A stretch of 64,000 bases of DNA. Origin: Dicyema japonicum. Its lineage: Eukaryota; Dicyemida; Rhombozoa; Dicyemidae. Position numbers and translations under genes: made by a program. The stretch spans positions 551,885-615,884 of the forward strand of contig RDEW01000002.1 in NCBI GenBank assembly GCA_011109175.1. The letters run 5' to 3'. This document shows positions 46,613 to 56,719 of this stretch, piece after piece; positions within the stretch are counted from its first letter, which is position 1; every line of letters begins with the position of its first letter. The notes beneath the pieces were generated by a model, which searched no databases, had not been told where the DNA came from, and was given only the letters and a program-made list of their open reading frames with translations.

Positions 46613-47445
46613 TTAGCAGACGTCGCAACTCTTTCTGCATCTGTGCATCCACGAGTTTGAACACTTTTTCCCTTTAACTGATTTACAATAATCTGCATAG
46701 TCCTCGCATACTTCAATTTATTTTGCTAATTACCATCACAACTTCCACACGTCTTTTTGCATGTCATTAATCTTGCCACGTGGTCAGTGTTGCAGTCAAT
46801 TTTTCCGCAGTATTCAGCAGTTGCATAATCAGTGCATTCTAAAATATGCCATTAATCCACCATGGACATCTCCCCCATTATCAGTCCCGGCACAATCGTT
46901 ACAACTTTTTTTACAGTACTTACGAACACTTTCTACAATTTTGCAATGTCCCATTTCTGCCCAATCATGACATGAAGAGTGGTCATCATTACATTCTATA
47001 TTATAAATACGTTATTTACTTAAATCGTAATCATCGTCGATTTTATTTTTCGGCGTTGTATCTTCCTTTATTACATTCTTTTCTTCATCATCCCCTGGCT
47101 TTTCATCTTCGTTTACTTCATCGTCATTGTCCTCATCCACTTCCAAATCATTTTCATCCTTGCTAACTTCATCGTCTTTGTCATCATCCGCACCCAAATC
47201 ATCATCCTCTTCTGCTGTCAATGCATCATCTGAATCGTCATCCATCTTGTAGTCTGAACTACCTTCTTCACCGCTTTCAAATTCTTCAAAGCCTTCTCCC
47301 GGTACATCATCATATTCAGCATCATCTCCAATTCATCAGGAATACCTTTACAATTTAGTAATAAACCTACTTTTTGCATATCCAACATTGAATAATGCCT
47401 AAAATAATAAGTAACAACTACCAGTAATATAAAAGCAGTAATCAT
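46613..47445 (-). CDS. Secreted acidic protein with three ShKT domains, copy 1
   Basis: Exons 47445-47422, 47398-47371, 47345-47020, 46995-46861, 46838-46734 and 46710-46613; introns of 23, 25, 24, 22 and 23 nt, all GT...AG. The first two exons encode a signal peptide ending near VGYA. Exon 3 encodes a long Asp/Glu-rich region (runs such as EEDDDLGADDDKDDE). Exons 4-6 each encode one six-cysteine ShKT-type module, exon borders matching module borders. The fold is named after a sea-anemone toxin but is common in non-toxic secreted animal proteins, proteases and cuticle proteins; nothing here indicates a toxin. Exon 3 lacks one base relative to the frame needed (near 47320), where copy 2 keeps it. 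So this copy is either slightly damaged or misread. An acidic stretch may bind calcium. Confidence 0.8.
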
Positions 47446-47950
47446 CAGTACTTCAATAACAAATAATATTATATATCATAAATATACCATATGTTATTCA
47501 TTGGTTAATTATTAACAAATGGTGTATACAATATGTAACAGGTATTACGTCAATCAAAATTTTCTAATATAACTGATATTATACGAAAAATAGCCCATTC
47601 TAGTTAAAGGGTACCTATTACTGAAAAGACTAGATCTGAAGGTCTGACAATAATTCAAACCTAAATAGTGAAATTAACCTAGTCATATCACATCTACTCC
47701 AGTTTCTTAACTTTGTGATTTTTTAATAGAAAGTTCTATAATTCTAATTTTATCACCTTTGATACATAGATAAAAGGCTAACAATTAGCACTAATTTGTA
47801 TTTAGTTCCCATGACCACAGATGTATAGAGACAAGTTCTTCAAGAACTCTAGTTAATCCAGAATCATAAGAAGAATAGAAAACGTTTAGTATTAGCAAGT
47901 TGTAAGAACCTATATGAAGAATAGAATGGGTAATAGAAAATGATCATTTT

Positions 47951-48569
47951 GGTGCCATCCATGGAATGAGACATGACACAATAACAGAACGAGAAAAAAC
48001 AGAGAAGACTTAGAACAAGTAACTAATGAACAATTATTAATAATAGAAAATGGGATTAATTTGACATCCTAACTATTAAGTTACCTGATAAGCTCTATAA
48101 GACCCAAGCACATTTTTGTGATTTACAATTACTAAAATCGAAAAATGGGATTAATTTGAATTATAGTCAAGGTCTGTTATTGAGAACGCATTCCTTCTAA
48201 CTATTTGCATGAAACTACGCTCAATTGGACATCCCTCTTCTCGGCTGCCCCCTACTTTTTGTTATCAACACTCTTCGGCATGTAGGGAGGAAAGCGATTA
48301 TTATTGAAACTTAAGTTATGTCATAGGACGTAATAAAGATGTGAACCACGGAAAGTCAAATTCTAGTTAGATTCTTTCATTTTTTCACGACAATTTGTCA
48401 TGTCCTGTAGCCCGTCTAGGTCCTTTCATTCTAAAGACGCTTCCAATTTTCTTAAGGTGTCCATGAAGAACAGATGTAGGATTTACTTGGTCGATCAATA
48501 ATACGCGGAACGCAAAGAATAAATTACTCCCTAGTTGCTACGTTTTGCGAGGGTCCCCAGGTCGAGACG
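47951..48569. other. Intergenic; nothing recognised
   Basis: AT-rich, short frames only, no repeat partner found inside the window. Confidence 0.5.
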
Positions 48570-48840
48570 AAGTATATGTCCAAACGGCTTCCATCTTGCC
48601 TCCATTATTTTACGAGAAATCGATGTGCTCCTCGTTATCTTATAAAAATGTCGGACGGCAGTCTGAAGTGGTTCGAGGGTAAAAAGATATGCCGACGATG
48701 ATTTTTGAGAAAGGAGTTCAGTTTCATTGCTTCTGTCTTGTGCAAGCCAAGTATAGTCCGACCTCTAATTGGGGAACTTAATGCATCAAAATCAGAGGTT
48801 TCCCCACAACATAAGTTTTCCATATAGCTCGATAAATAAC
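48570..48840 (-). mobile_element. Family S retrotransposon C-terminal fragment
   Basis: The minus strand reads GLHKTEAMKLNSFLKNHRRH and LPSDIFIR, matching the block KLEKLNSFHKNHLRA...MPSEILYKR at 56270-56360. Confidence 0.65.
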
Positions 48841-48869
48841 AAAAAGAATATTATTTTTTAAGTAATCAG

Positions 48870-49780
48870 TTATTTTCTCCCATATTTATATTTATTCCTA
48901 CTGACACTTTCTTTCTGAATTCATAAAAATCACGAAGATAGTCTGGAATCAAATCAAAAATGTTAACCTCTAGGTTTTCCATCAAACTTAAAGTTTTTGA
49001 TATTTATGTTCACAGTCTATATCCTCATAGAGATATTAATCATAATTTCTTCAATTTCATCAAAACATTCATCAATAGCATTATTAACTATTTCTTCAGA
49101 TGATTCATTTTTAATTTAGATAGAGATTGTCGAAAAAATTTTTGTCAGCAGTTAAAATAATTTCAGCAGATACATTATTCCATGCAGATTATTGTTACCA
49201 CTTTCTGCAAATTTAACTTAGAGATTCGATAAACATATTCGTCTTGAAAATATAAGAAATCGACTATTCAGTTTAAATAATTATCTTTGAAATTTTTAAT
49301 GATTCTCATCAATGGTTGATGAAATTTCAAGAGAAAAAATTTTGAAACATCTAGGATTTCTTCATTTTCCGATTATTAATGGTTCGAATTTTTCTCCAGT
49401 GTAGCTAAATCATAGATGGAGAGTAACTCTATCTTTACTCCGTTTAAAGCCACGCGCTGATTCACCAGTTTGAATTTCTCTTACAATCCATTTTAAGCTT
49501 TAAAATTGTTTCTCAAAAAAAATAGTGAAATTTTTTAGAGTTCACGAAATTGGAACATTCTGTTCCTTAAACGCTAAAATATCCATGACTTTTTATCCAA
49601 TCTGTTTTTATAGAGATACAAATATTTATCAACTATTTGAACTTGAATAAAGGAATCCTCTTTCGATAAATGGTATATATTTTTATATGAAAAATAGATC
49701 CCTTGCTTGTATTGTACATGATAGATAAGCTCTTTTCAGAATGTTCTTTTAAAGAGATGATCTGCAATCTTCAATTTTGT
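48870..49780 (-). mobile_element. Tigger/jerky-like transposase remnant
   Basis: The minus strand near 49430-49510 reads GESARGFKRSKDRVTLHLCS, the block between the first and second catalytic aspartates in pogo-superfamily transposases (here reduced to TLHLCS.AT). Downstream a PLMRIIKNFKDNYL-like piece follows. No inverted ends found. Confidence 0.5.
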
Positions 49781-49859
49781 GACTTTTATGACAAAAAAAT
49801 TAAATTTATTTTTAAAATCGGTTAAATAAAATCATTTAATTAAAAAAACTAGGGATTTT

Positions 49860-50700
49860 ACATAATATATGGACGATCATAACTTTCCGAAGAGTTATCT
49901 TACTATTATTAACGCATATGCCCACATAGTGGATGGATCAATAAGATACCTAAAGAGATTGGCGACTTTTATGCTAATCTGTCTGGTGTTTATTCTGATT
50001 ATGAAATTTGCACATTAATATTGATTGCCGGTGATCTTAATACAAAAGTTGGAAATCGAATCACTATAGAAGAATCATTCATTGGAAGACATGGAAGGGG
50101 AAAAAGGAACATTGCAGGAACCTTTTAGCTAGCTTTTGTCAAGCAATTAACCTATTCATTTGTAACACGGTCTTTATGCGCTCGGCAAGACACAAAACAA
50201 CTGGTCAGGCAATAGAACAAAGTCTGACGGAAGCATTGCGAAAATCTACAATCAAATAGACTACATTATTTGCAGACAAAAAGACCGCAGTATTGTCACT
50301 AATGCTCGTGCTTATAGAGGGTTTATAATTGACAGCGATCACAAGATGGTTATTTCCAAAATGTCCTTAAAGAAACCTATGGGTTTGCAAGAAATGAAAA
50401 GAAAGTGCAATGGACACATGGAACTTCGGAGGAAGGGATACGTTATAGACCATCTAAAGAACAATACTATCCAGGGAGAGGAATTCAGAAAATACCTAAA
50501 TGAGGATTGGAAGAAATATCAGTAGATTTGACACCGCAAATTGCGTGGATTTTGGTCAAACAGAAGATCATGATTGCTGCGGATATATATCTAAAAGAAG
50601 ACTACGTAACTAATACACCCACTGAAGAAATAACCGGTTTGAAATTACTTTCTAATTAACAAAAGGTGATATGGATACAATGTCTAATAATTTTCTCGTC
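49860..50700 (+). mobile_element. RTE-type endonuclease fragment
   Basis: Plus-strand frames read LIAGDLNTKVGNRI, FIGRHGRGKRNIAG, FCQAINLFICNTVF, QIDYIICRQKDRSIVTNARA and DSDHKMVISKMSLK, the order of motifs in the endonuclease of RTE-clade elements and domesticated relatives. Frame breaks near 50128 and 50215. The RT part is missing. Confidence 0.75.
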
Positions 50701-50817
50701 AAGAATTTTAAAAAACTCATTGATGTAAGTCAATTCACATGAATTTTTTTCTCCACAAATTGATTTGAAATTAAGTTCATGTCGCTTTTAAATCTGTCAA
50801 GCCAGCCGTTTGAAGCT

Positions 50818-50920
50818 TTGAAAGTATCAAATCCAATTTTTGAAGCCGTATGTAAGTATCAAATCCAATTTTGAAGCCGTATGTAAGTATCAAATCCAAT
50901 TTTTGAAGCCGTATAATTTC
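50818..50920 (+). repeat. Three-copy tandem repeat, about 33-bp unit
   Basis: The unit AAGTATCAAATCCAATTTTTGAAGCCGTATGT occurs three times with one T-run difference, following a diverged half unit. Confidence 0.9.
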
Positions 50921-51317
50921 TCACAATAAGGCATAAGATCCTCATCCTTGTTCAAGAAAAGGTACAATTGTTTTTTTTATTCGCGAAATTATGCCTTTAC
51001 TAGTTTTGTATTTTTTACTATCTGTCTTTCAGATAATTTTTTTTTCAATATCAATTTAGTAATCGTTAATTTTGTTTCGTAGTTAATAACCATTCAAAAC
51101 AAAAAATGTAGATAAACGTGTAAATTAAAATTATATATTTATTAATAAAATATAATTTTATTTACATATAATTTCATTCCCCACAATTTTATAGTGCCCC
51201 AAATTTCCATATTTTTTATCGATTTTCCATTTTACTCTGCCAAAATGTTGGCCAAAAAAAATGCCCCAAAATCCGAGGGTGCCTCACCCCTGGGGTCTGC
51301 CCAATTCGGGGTCGGAC

Positions 51318-53345
51318 TGTATTATTATTATTACCCCCAGAATCACTGGGTCAAAGAGAAAGAAATAAAAGTTCTCATCTAACTAAGTGATCCAGACCGA
51401 CAAAGGTGAGGACGAGTCCGGCGGGGTCAAGAATCTTGAACAGCTCTTCTCATAGGACATGGCATCGGCTCACAATTTCTGTATGATTGTAGATAATTCG
51501 ATAGTATTTGGAATAGAGGGCAGCTCGGTAGAACAGCCTTTTTTAAGTTTCGTTGTAGTTCAATTAAAAAATTTTCAATAGGTTGGATATTGTGATCTGG
51601 TCCAATTAACCTTATGCAGTCTCCTCGATTGCAGATAACTTCAATGTGGAAGATCGTGACATTTGCATTGCCCATGAAGGACTTGCATACGTCATCGTTG
51701 GTCGGATAATTGTTTGTAAATCGTGGCAAGGATCCCAGTTTGATCTCTAAATGTTTTTGAGAGCACTTTTAAAATTCTCATTTTTTCAGAGCAGAAGTTA
51801 CTCTGTTTTCAACATGCCGGATAAAGGTGAGTCCCTGATCAAAGGTTACTCCCAGAATCTTCAATGTTTTGCTAATAGAGATAGCTTCGTTCTTCATAAA
51901 GACTTTTGGTTCTATACAGAGCTGTCTCTTGTAGGTGGTAAACATTGTGACAAAGGACTTTGTTGCTGATGTGTCGAGTCTCCTGTCCGAAAGCCATAGT
52001 TCGAGCTTGTCAGCATTTGTTGAGCCAACTGAGTCGCTGATTGAATGTTTCTGTCCTTGGAGGCAAGAATGATATCGTCGGCATAGGAGAGGATTAGACA
52101 GTTTTCATTACAGGTTTGTGGCATGTCGTTTATGTAGAGATTGAAGAGTTGGGGTGATAGTGGGAGCCTTGAGGGACTCCATTTGGGAAATAGCGAGATC
52201 TTGATTTGATGTTGTTGCAGAGTACTTGTGCTCGTCTTCCATTTAGGAAGTTTCCAAGCCAAAGTTTCAGGTTCGGATGGATGTTGGTTTCATATATTTT
52301 CTTTGTTAGAGTTTCCTAGGGACTGAGTCGAACGCTTTTGTGATGTCCACGGATATAAGTACAGTCCTCTGATGGGGTTTGGGGGAGTTAAATCCTTCCG
52401 CAATGAATTGTGTGAGGGTTGTAAGGTGTGTTGTCGTCGAATGGTTGTCCCGGAATCCGTGCTGGGTCGGAGGTATTGAGATTGAGTCTTGTATTTTTTC
52501 CAAAACAAGCCTTTCAAGGATCCTTGAGACCGGACTTAGAATAGATATTGGGCGATAGGAAAATGGTTCGGTTGTAGGAAAAAAAGTCAAGTGGAAAAAA
52601 GGTCAAGCGGAAAAAAAGTCGTCTTTTTTAGTTTATATCGCATTTTTGTGATACTTCTAGCATCTTTTAATTTTTAAAAATTTTTTCAATACTTGACTTT
52701 TTTTCCGCTTGACTTTTTTTCCATTTTTGAAAATTTTTCCCTTATAAATTTTCGAAATTTAGCGCAAAACTGAAAAAAAGTCAAGTCCGTTAACGAAATT
52801 ACGGACTTGCATTTTATAATTGTAGCTTCTTTGAATTTTATTGACTTCTTTGAATTTTATTGGCAGGAACTCAGTGGTGGGAGATATACGTTGACAATTG
52901 TTATTGATAGTCTTGGGAATCGTATTTTGGTAACCAAAAGTTCGAGATTTCCATATCCTTTAAGCATAGTGTAAGCACTGTTGGTTATGTCCTCAAACGG
53001 AATGCCGTTGCGAATAACTGTGAGAAGACCCCCACCAAGTTTGCCAATTCTGTCACGGCGAATTACTGTGAATCCCGGAAATACTGGTGTTGAATTCTTT
53101 GGAGAAAGTTTAGATTCTTGAACAGATCAATGTGATTTTCTTTCACAAATGTCTGAAGTTCGAGTATTTTGTTCTTGATTCCATTTATATTCAGTTGGAC
53201 TATTCTGGCTGGTCCAGAGTTTGCTTCAACGTCCCCGCAGCGGCGCAGGCCTTTCTTATTGGTCCACCCGTGAAGATAGGGGAAAGTGTGGTTCTTTTTT
53301 TCAAATGCCACCACGTCGTCGGCGAGCCACATGACATTTTTGATT
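51318..53345 (-). mobile_element. Family J non-LTR retrotransposon, with 2A-like motif
   Basis: Minus-strand order: N-terminal CGDVEANSGP (53211-53240) and endonuclease start (IVQLNINGIKNKILEL); an unaligned gap and a repeat insertion at 52577-52860; RT fingers (SYRPISILSPVSRILERLVL), motif A (VLISVDITKAFDSVPRK), a PLSPQLFNLYINDMP motif B remnant, catalytic SYADDIILASKDRN; C-terminus with CNRGDCIRLIGP; and tail ending in TAATAATAATA at 51318. Several frame breaks. Confidence 0.85.
52577..52810. repeat. Inverted-repeat insertion built from GTCAAG and A-runs
   Basis: The left arm at 52577-52620 consists of GGAAAAAAAGTCAAG units. The right arm at 52692-52722 is their reverse complement (CTTGACTTTTTTTCCGCTTG). 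A third copy at 52770 leads into a perfect 9-bp hairpin (CAAGTCCGT at 52782 against ACGGACTTG at 52801). It interrupts the family J element between the RT and endonuclease parts. Confidence 0.8.
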
Positions 53346-54637
53346 GACTGAAACCCTTAACTAAAAAACTTTACGTCGGATATTAAAGAACGAAACAATG
53401 ACAAAAATAGATAAAATCGAAGGCTTAAAGACAATGCGAAGTTTTATGTAGTTGTCGACCAAATCAGAAAAATACCAAAGAAAACACTGACTTTACGAGA
53501 TGAAGAAGAAAACATATTGCTAACCAACAAGAAATTGCAGAACTTAAAACGGACTATTTTGAAGCACAATTCGTATTAAAAATAGCAAAAAACTCACAAT
53601 TAATACGGATCAGGGAAAATTAGACGAAGAAATAACTCTGGAAGAAGTGATGAATCAAGTTTCAAACCGAAAGACAATAAGAGTCCCAGTCCAGATGGCT
53701 TAAATGATGAATTTTTCAAATTTGGAACGCAAAAACTATACAAGATAATTGCCTGGATTCTAAACGAAACGTACAATAAAGGAGCACCTTGCCATTTGAG
53801 AAGGACTATTAATACCAATACAGAAACCAAACAAAAAAGCGGGAAAGTTGAGAACCTAAGACCAGTGGTCTAACCAACACATTAGCGGAAGATACTAGCA
53901 ATATTACACTTCAAAGAACTCGTACCTGTCGGCTTATCAAGTGGCTTCACAAAGGAATCAACGTCAGATGTTATTTGGAGCCACAAATGGAGAAGTGCGA
54001 CTGTTCAAAAATTTAAAATATCGACAACCATTCTTGAGATTGATATGTCAAAGCCTTTGATTCCGTCAACAGGAACAAGCTGCTGCAAATATTAGAGCAC
54101 TTCTTGGAGGGCTCGACAATTAGGATGGTCAGGACTGAGAAAGCTTTATCGAGGACATTTGAAACGACAATTTTTACCCCTTAAAAATATCCATTATCCC
54201 TGATTTTGTTTATTATTTATCTGGAGGCAGCTCTACAAGACTTGAAGCTTCATATCGGAGAAGGAACGTGTATAATAGCATATGCAGATGATGTGGACTT
54301 TATTTCGAATAACAATGAAGAGATAATTGCACTTTTGGAGAAAATACCTGATAAATGGCTGAATGGTCACTAAAAGTAAGCACAAACAAAACCGAAATCA
54401 CGGAGCTAAAAAGAAATGAGAAAAGGACCGAGGACCACTGGCGCAGATAAAAAAACTAGGATCTTATCTCGGTGACACCGAAGATATAACACGAAGGAAG
54501 ACACTAACTAAAGTCGCTTTCAACAAAATGAAGAAAACCTGGCTTCTGCACAAAGGGCTTGACCCTAAAACTCGAATGAAACAATAAAATGCTTTAGTGA
54601 GTCCAATCCTATTATATAATGCCAATACATGGGCATG

Positions 54638-56249
54638 TTATTATTATTATTTAAAGCACTCCGAGAAGTCATAAAATTAATCAAGCTCCCTTGTGCCGTA
54701 TTTCTAGCCATCCTCTCTATCAGCCTTTTCCAGGACCTCTACTTCGTGCCAGTTCCCTTAAGGTATCTAGGTCGTCTGCGGAAGTGAGCTTCAGTCCCAC
54801 AGCCGACAGGTCTCCATTCAAAATAGTTGGGAGTGTGACTCTTGGTCTTCCACGGAAACCGGCTCCCGTATGCATTAGGTAGTTTTCCATGGCGATATTC
54901 GCGGGTACTTGAGCATTTAGACGTAAGATATGTCCAAAGAGACTCCATCTTGATCTGAAGATCTCCTCGGATAGTATACCAGAATTGCACTTCGAGTAGA
55001 GGTCATTGTTTGAGATCTTCTTAGGCCACTTGATCTTGATTACTGATTTCAATTGTGTCCTGTGGAAAGCGTCAAGACGGTCCATCTCTTGTTTAGAGAT
55101 TCCCCAAGTGCCTGAATTGTAGGTCAGGACGGGGATGACAAAAGCCTTATATATTCTGAGTTTGGTGTTTAATCCCATCCTCTTCTTATGACCCCACATA
55201 TTCGATACTTTCTTTAGTGCACACATTGCGAGGATTTTCCTCCGAGAAACATCTTCTGAGTCCCCGAGAAGCGAACCCACCTTCTTTTGCTTTCTCCAAG
55301 ACTCGTCCGATCTTCGATCATTGCGTGTAAGTGTTGTGAACTCTGTTTTATCGGTGTTAACGGTTAAGAACCATTTCGAGAATACGTGTGGAAGAACGTT
55401 AAGCATGTGTTGAAGTACTTGAATATCCTCAGAAACAAAGTCCAGGTCGTCCGCGTAGATTATCTCGTTATAATTGTTGCCAACCAGGGGTCTGAACTCT
55501 CTTAGTGCGGCCTCAAGGTAGACAATAAAGAGGACCGGGGATAGTGAGTCCCCCTGTGGAACTCCACGTGAGGTCGAAAAAAAGTTAGAGGTAGAGTCAC
55601 CAATTTTGACGGCAAGTTGAGTGTTCCGCATGAGTAAGTGTATTATTTTGACATCGTCAGGCAGTAGAAAACTCTCCAACACTTCCATAAGTTTTCCACG
55701 GTCCACCGAGTCGAACGCACGGGACATGTCGATACCAAGTATCTCAATAGATTTTTTGTATTTTTGGCACAGGGCACAATACCACCTGTGCCCCCATACC
55801 ACGTCAGCCGTGGACCTGCCCGTCCGGAATCCACTTTGGCCGTCCGAAAGAAATATGTTCACCCTCTCCTTTATTCGGTTTAAAGCAATGAGGGATAATG
55901 TTTTTCGTATGGAGGTTAGGAGTATAATAGGTCTGAAGTTGTGAGGGGGGCCTTTACTTTTTCCCGGTTTTTGTAGTGGAATTAGCCACCCTTTTCCCAG
56001 TTCCAGTTCATCTGCACCCTCGAGAGACCGGTTGAAAATGTTAGTAATCATTTCAATTAGCTCCTCCGGGCCGTATTGTAAAAGTTCTGCAGTAATGAAG
56101 TCTGGTCCGGCAGATCTTCCGGAATTTAATTTTTTAATAGCTTGTTGAGTTTCGGATATGGTAATAGGGCTAGTTAGAGTGTACTTGTAAGACTTCCGAG
56201 ATTTCATTGCTTGGTCAGCCGCGTCCTGTTTGTGAACATAAGGTCAAAA
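54638..56249 (-). mobile_element. Young family S insertion, 5' truncated
   Basis: Inserted in the minus orientation into the older family S copy. It is flanked by ACATGGGCATG (54627-54637 and 56250-56260), an 11-12 bp target duplication. The 3' end is the TAATAATAATAA tail at 54638-54650. The 5' end is cut just upstream of the RT domain, as usual for incomplete reverse transcription. Confidence 0.92.
54720..56207 (-). CDS. Reverse transcriptase frame of the family S insertion, 495 codons
   Basis: Uninterrupted from Met at 56207 to the stop at 54720. It covers the RT domain of a non-LTR element: an entry region (AGPDFITAELLQYGPEEL), FRPIILLTSIRKTLSLIAL, motif A (EILGIDMSRAFDSVDR), motif B (SRGVPQGDSLSPVLFIVYL), the catalytic IIYADDLDFVSED, then the thumb, a YNSGTWGISKQEMDRLDAFH stretch and the C-terminal GRPRVTLPTILNGDL. 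Both catalytic aspartates are present. The endonuclease lies upstream and is missing through 5' truncation, so this copy cannot move by itself although the RT frame could still be translated. Confidence 0.93.
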   Translation of the reverse strand: MKSRKSYKYTLTSPITISETQQAIKKLNSGRSAGPDFITAELLQYGPEELIEMITNIFNRSLEGADELELGKGWLIPLQKPGKSKGPPHNFRPIILLTSIRKTLSLIALNRIKERVNIFLSDGQSGFRTGRSTADVVWGHRWYCALCQKYKKSIEILGIDMSRAFDSVDRGKLMEVLESFLLPDDVKIIHLLMRNTQLAVKIGDSTSNFFSTSRGVPQGDSLSPVLFIVYLEAALREFRPLVGNNYNEIIYADDLDFVSEDIQVLQHMLNVLPHVFSKWFLTVNTDKTEFTTLTRNDRRSDESWRKQKKVGSLLGDSEDVSRRKILAMCALKKVSNMWGHKKRMGLNTKLRIYKAFVIPVLTYNSGTWGISKQEMDRLDAFHRTQLKSVIKIKWPKKISNNDLYSKCNSGILSEEIFRSRWSLFGHILRLNAQVPANIAMENYLMHTGAGFRGRPRVTLPTILNGDLSAVGLKLTSADDLDTLRELARSRGPGKG

Positions 56250-56719
56250 ACATGGGCATGTACAAGGCAAAAACTCGAAAAGTTGAATTCTTTCCACAAA
56301 AATCATCTCCGAGCACTCCTTTCATCTCGGAGCTTTTTCAAAATGCCGTCCGAAATCTTATACAAGAGAAAAGGAACTGAGCCAATATCATGTGGTATTA
56401 CTGATTCAAGATGGAGGCTGTTTGGACACATACTCCGCCACGATATGGGGACCCTGCCAACATAGCAATGGAGGAGTATTTTATCTTAGAGGCTTCGGTT
56501 TTCTGCGGCCGGCCGAGGACAACATTGCCGGTAATCTTAGATAGAGATCTCAAGAGGATTGGGAAGTGTCTTAAAAATGGGGAAGATCTAGATATGCTAC
56601 GGAACATATCAACGGATCGAAAAAGATGGGCGATGTTAATTAGATTGTTAACTTTTGTGTTGCACATCCTTTGTCATGATCTTGCTTTTGCGTACATGCC
56701 TATAATAATAATGTGGCCT

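Larger units (their letters stand above)
41760..47950. repeat. Segmental duplication, longer copy
   Basis: Direct duplicate of 59210-62495. Matching blocks: 41760-41800 and 42040-42970 with 59210-60150; 45890-46285 and 46590-47590 with 60165-61430; 47690-47945 with 62260-62495. The segment 42970-45890, including the sterol-reductase gene, and a family J tail at 46290-46580 are present only here. Confidence 0.85.

Noticed and set aside
46846-47166. A 106-codon plus-strand frame rich in His and Pro
   Set aside because: Antisense of the acidic and ShKT exons on the minus strand.
46613-47445. Reading the ShKT protein as a venom toxin
   Set aside because: ShKT modules are widespread in non-toxic secreted proteins and the long acidic region is unlike toxin precursors.
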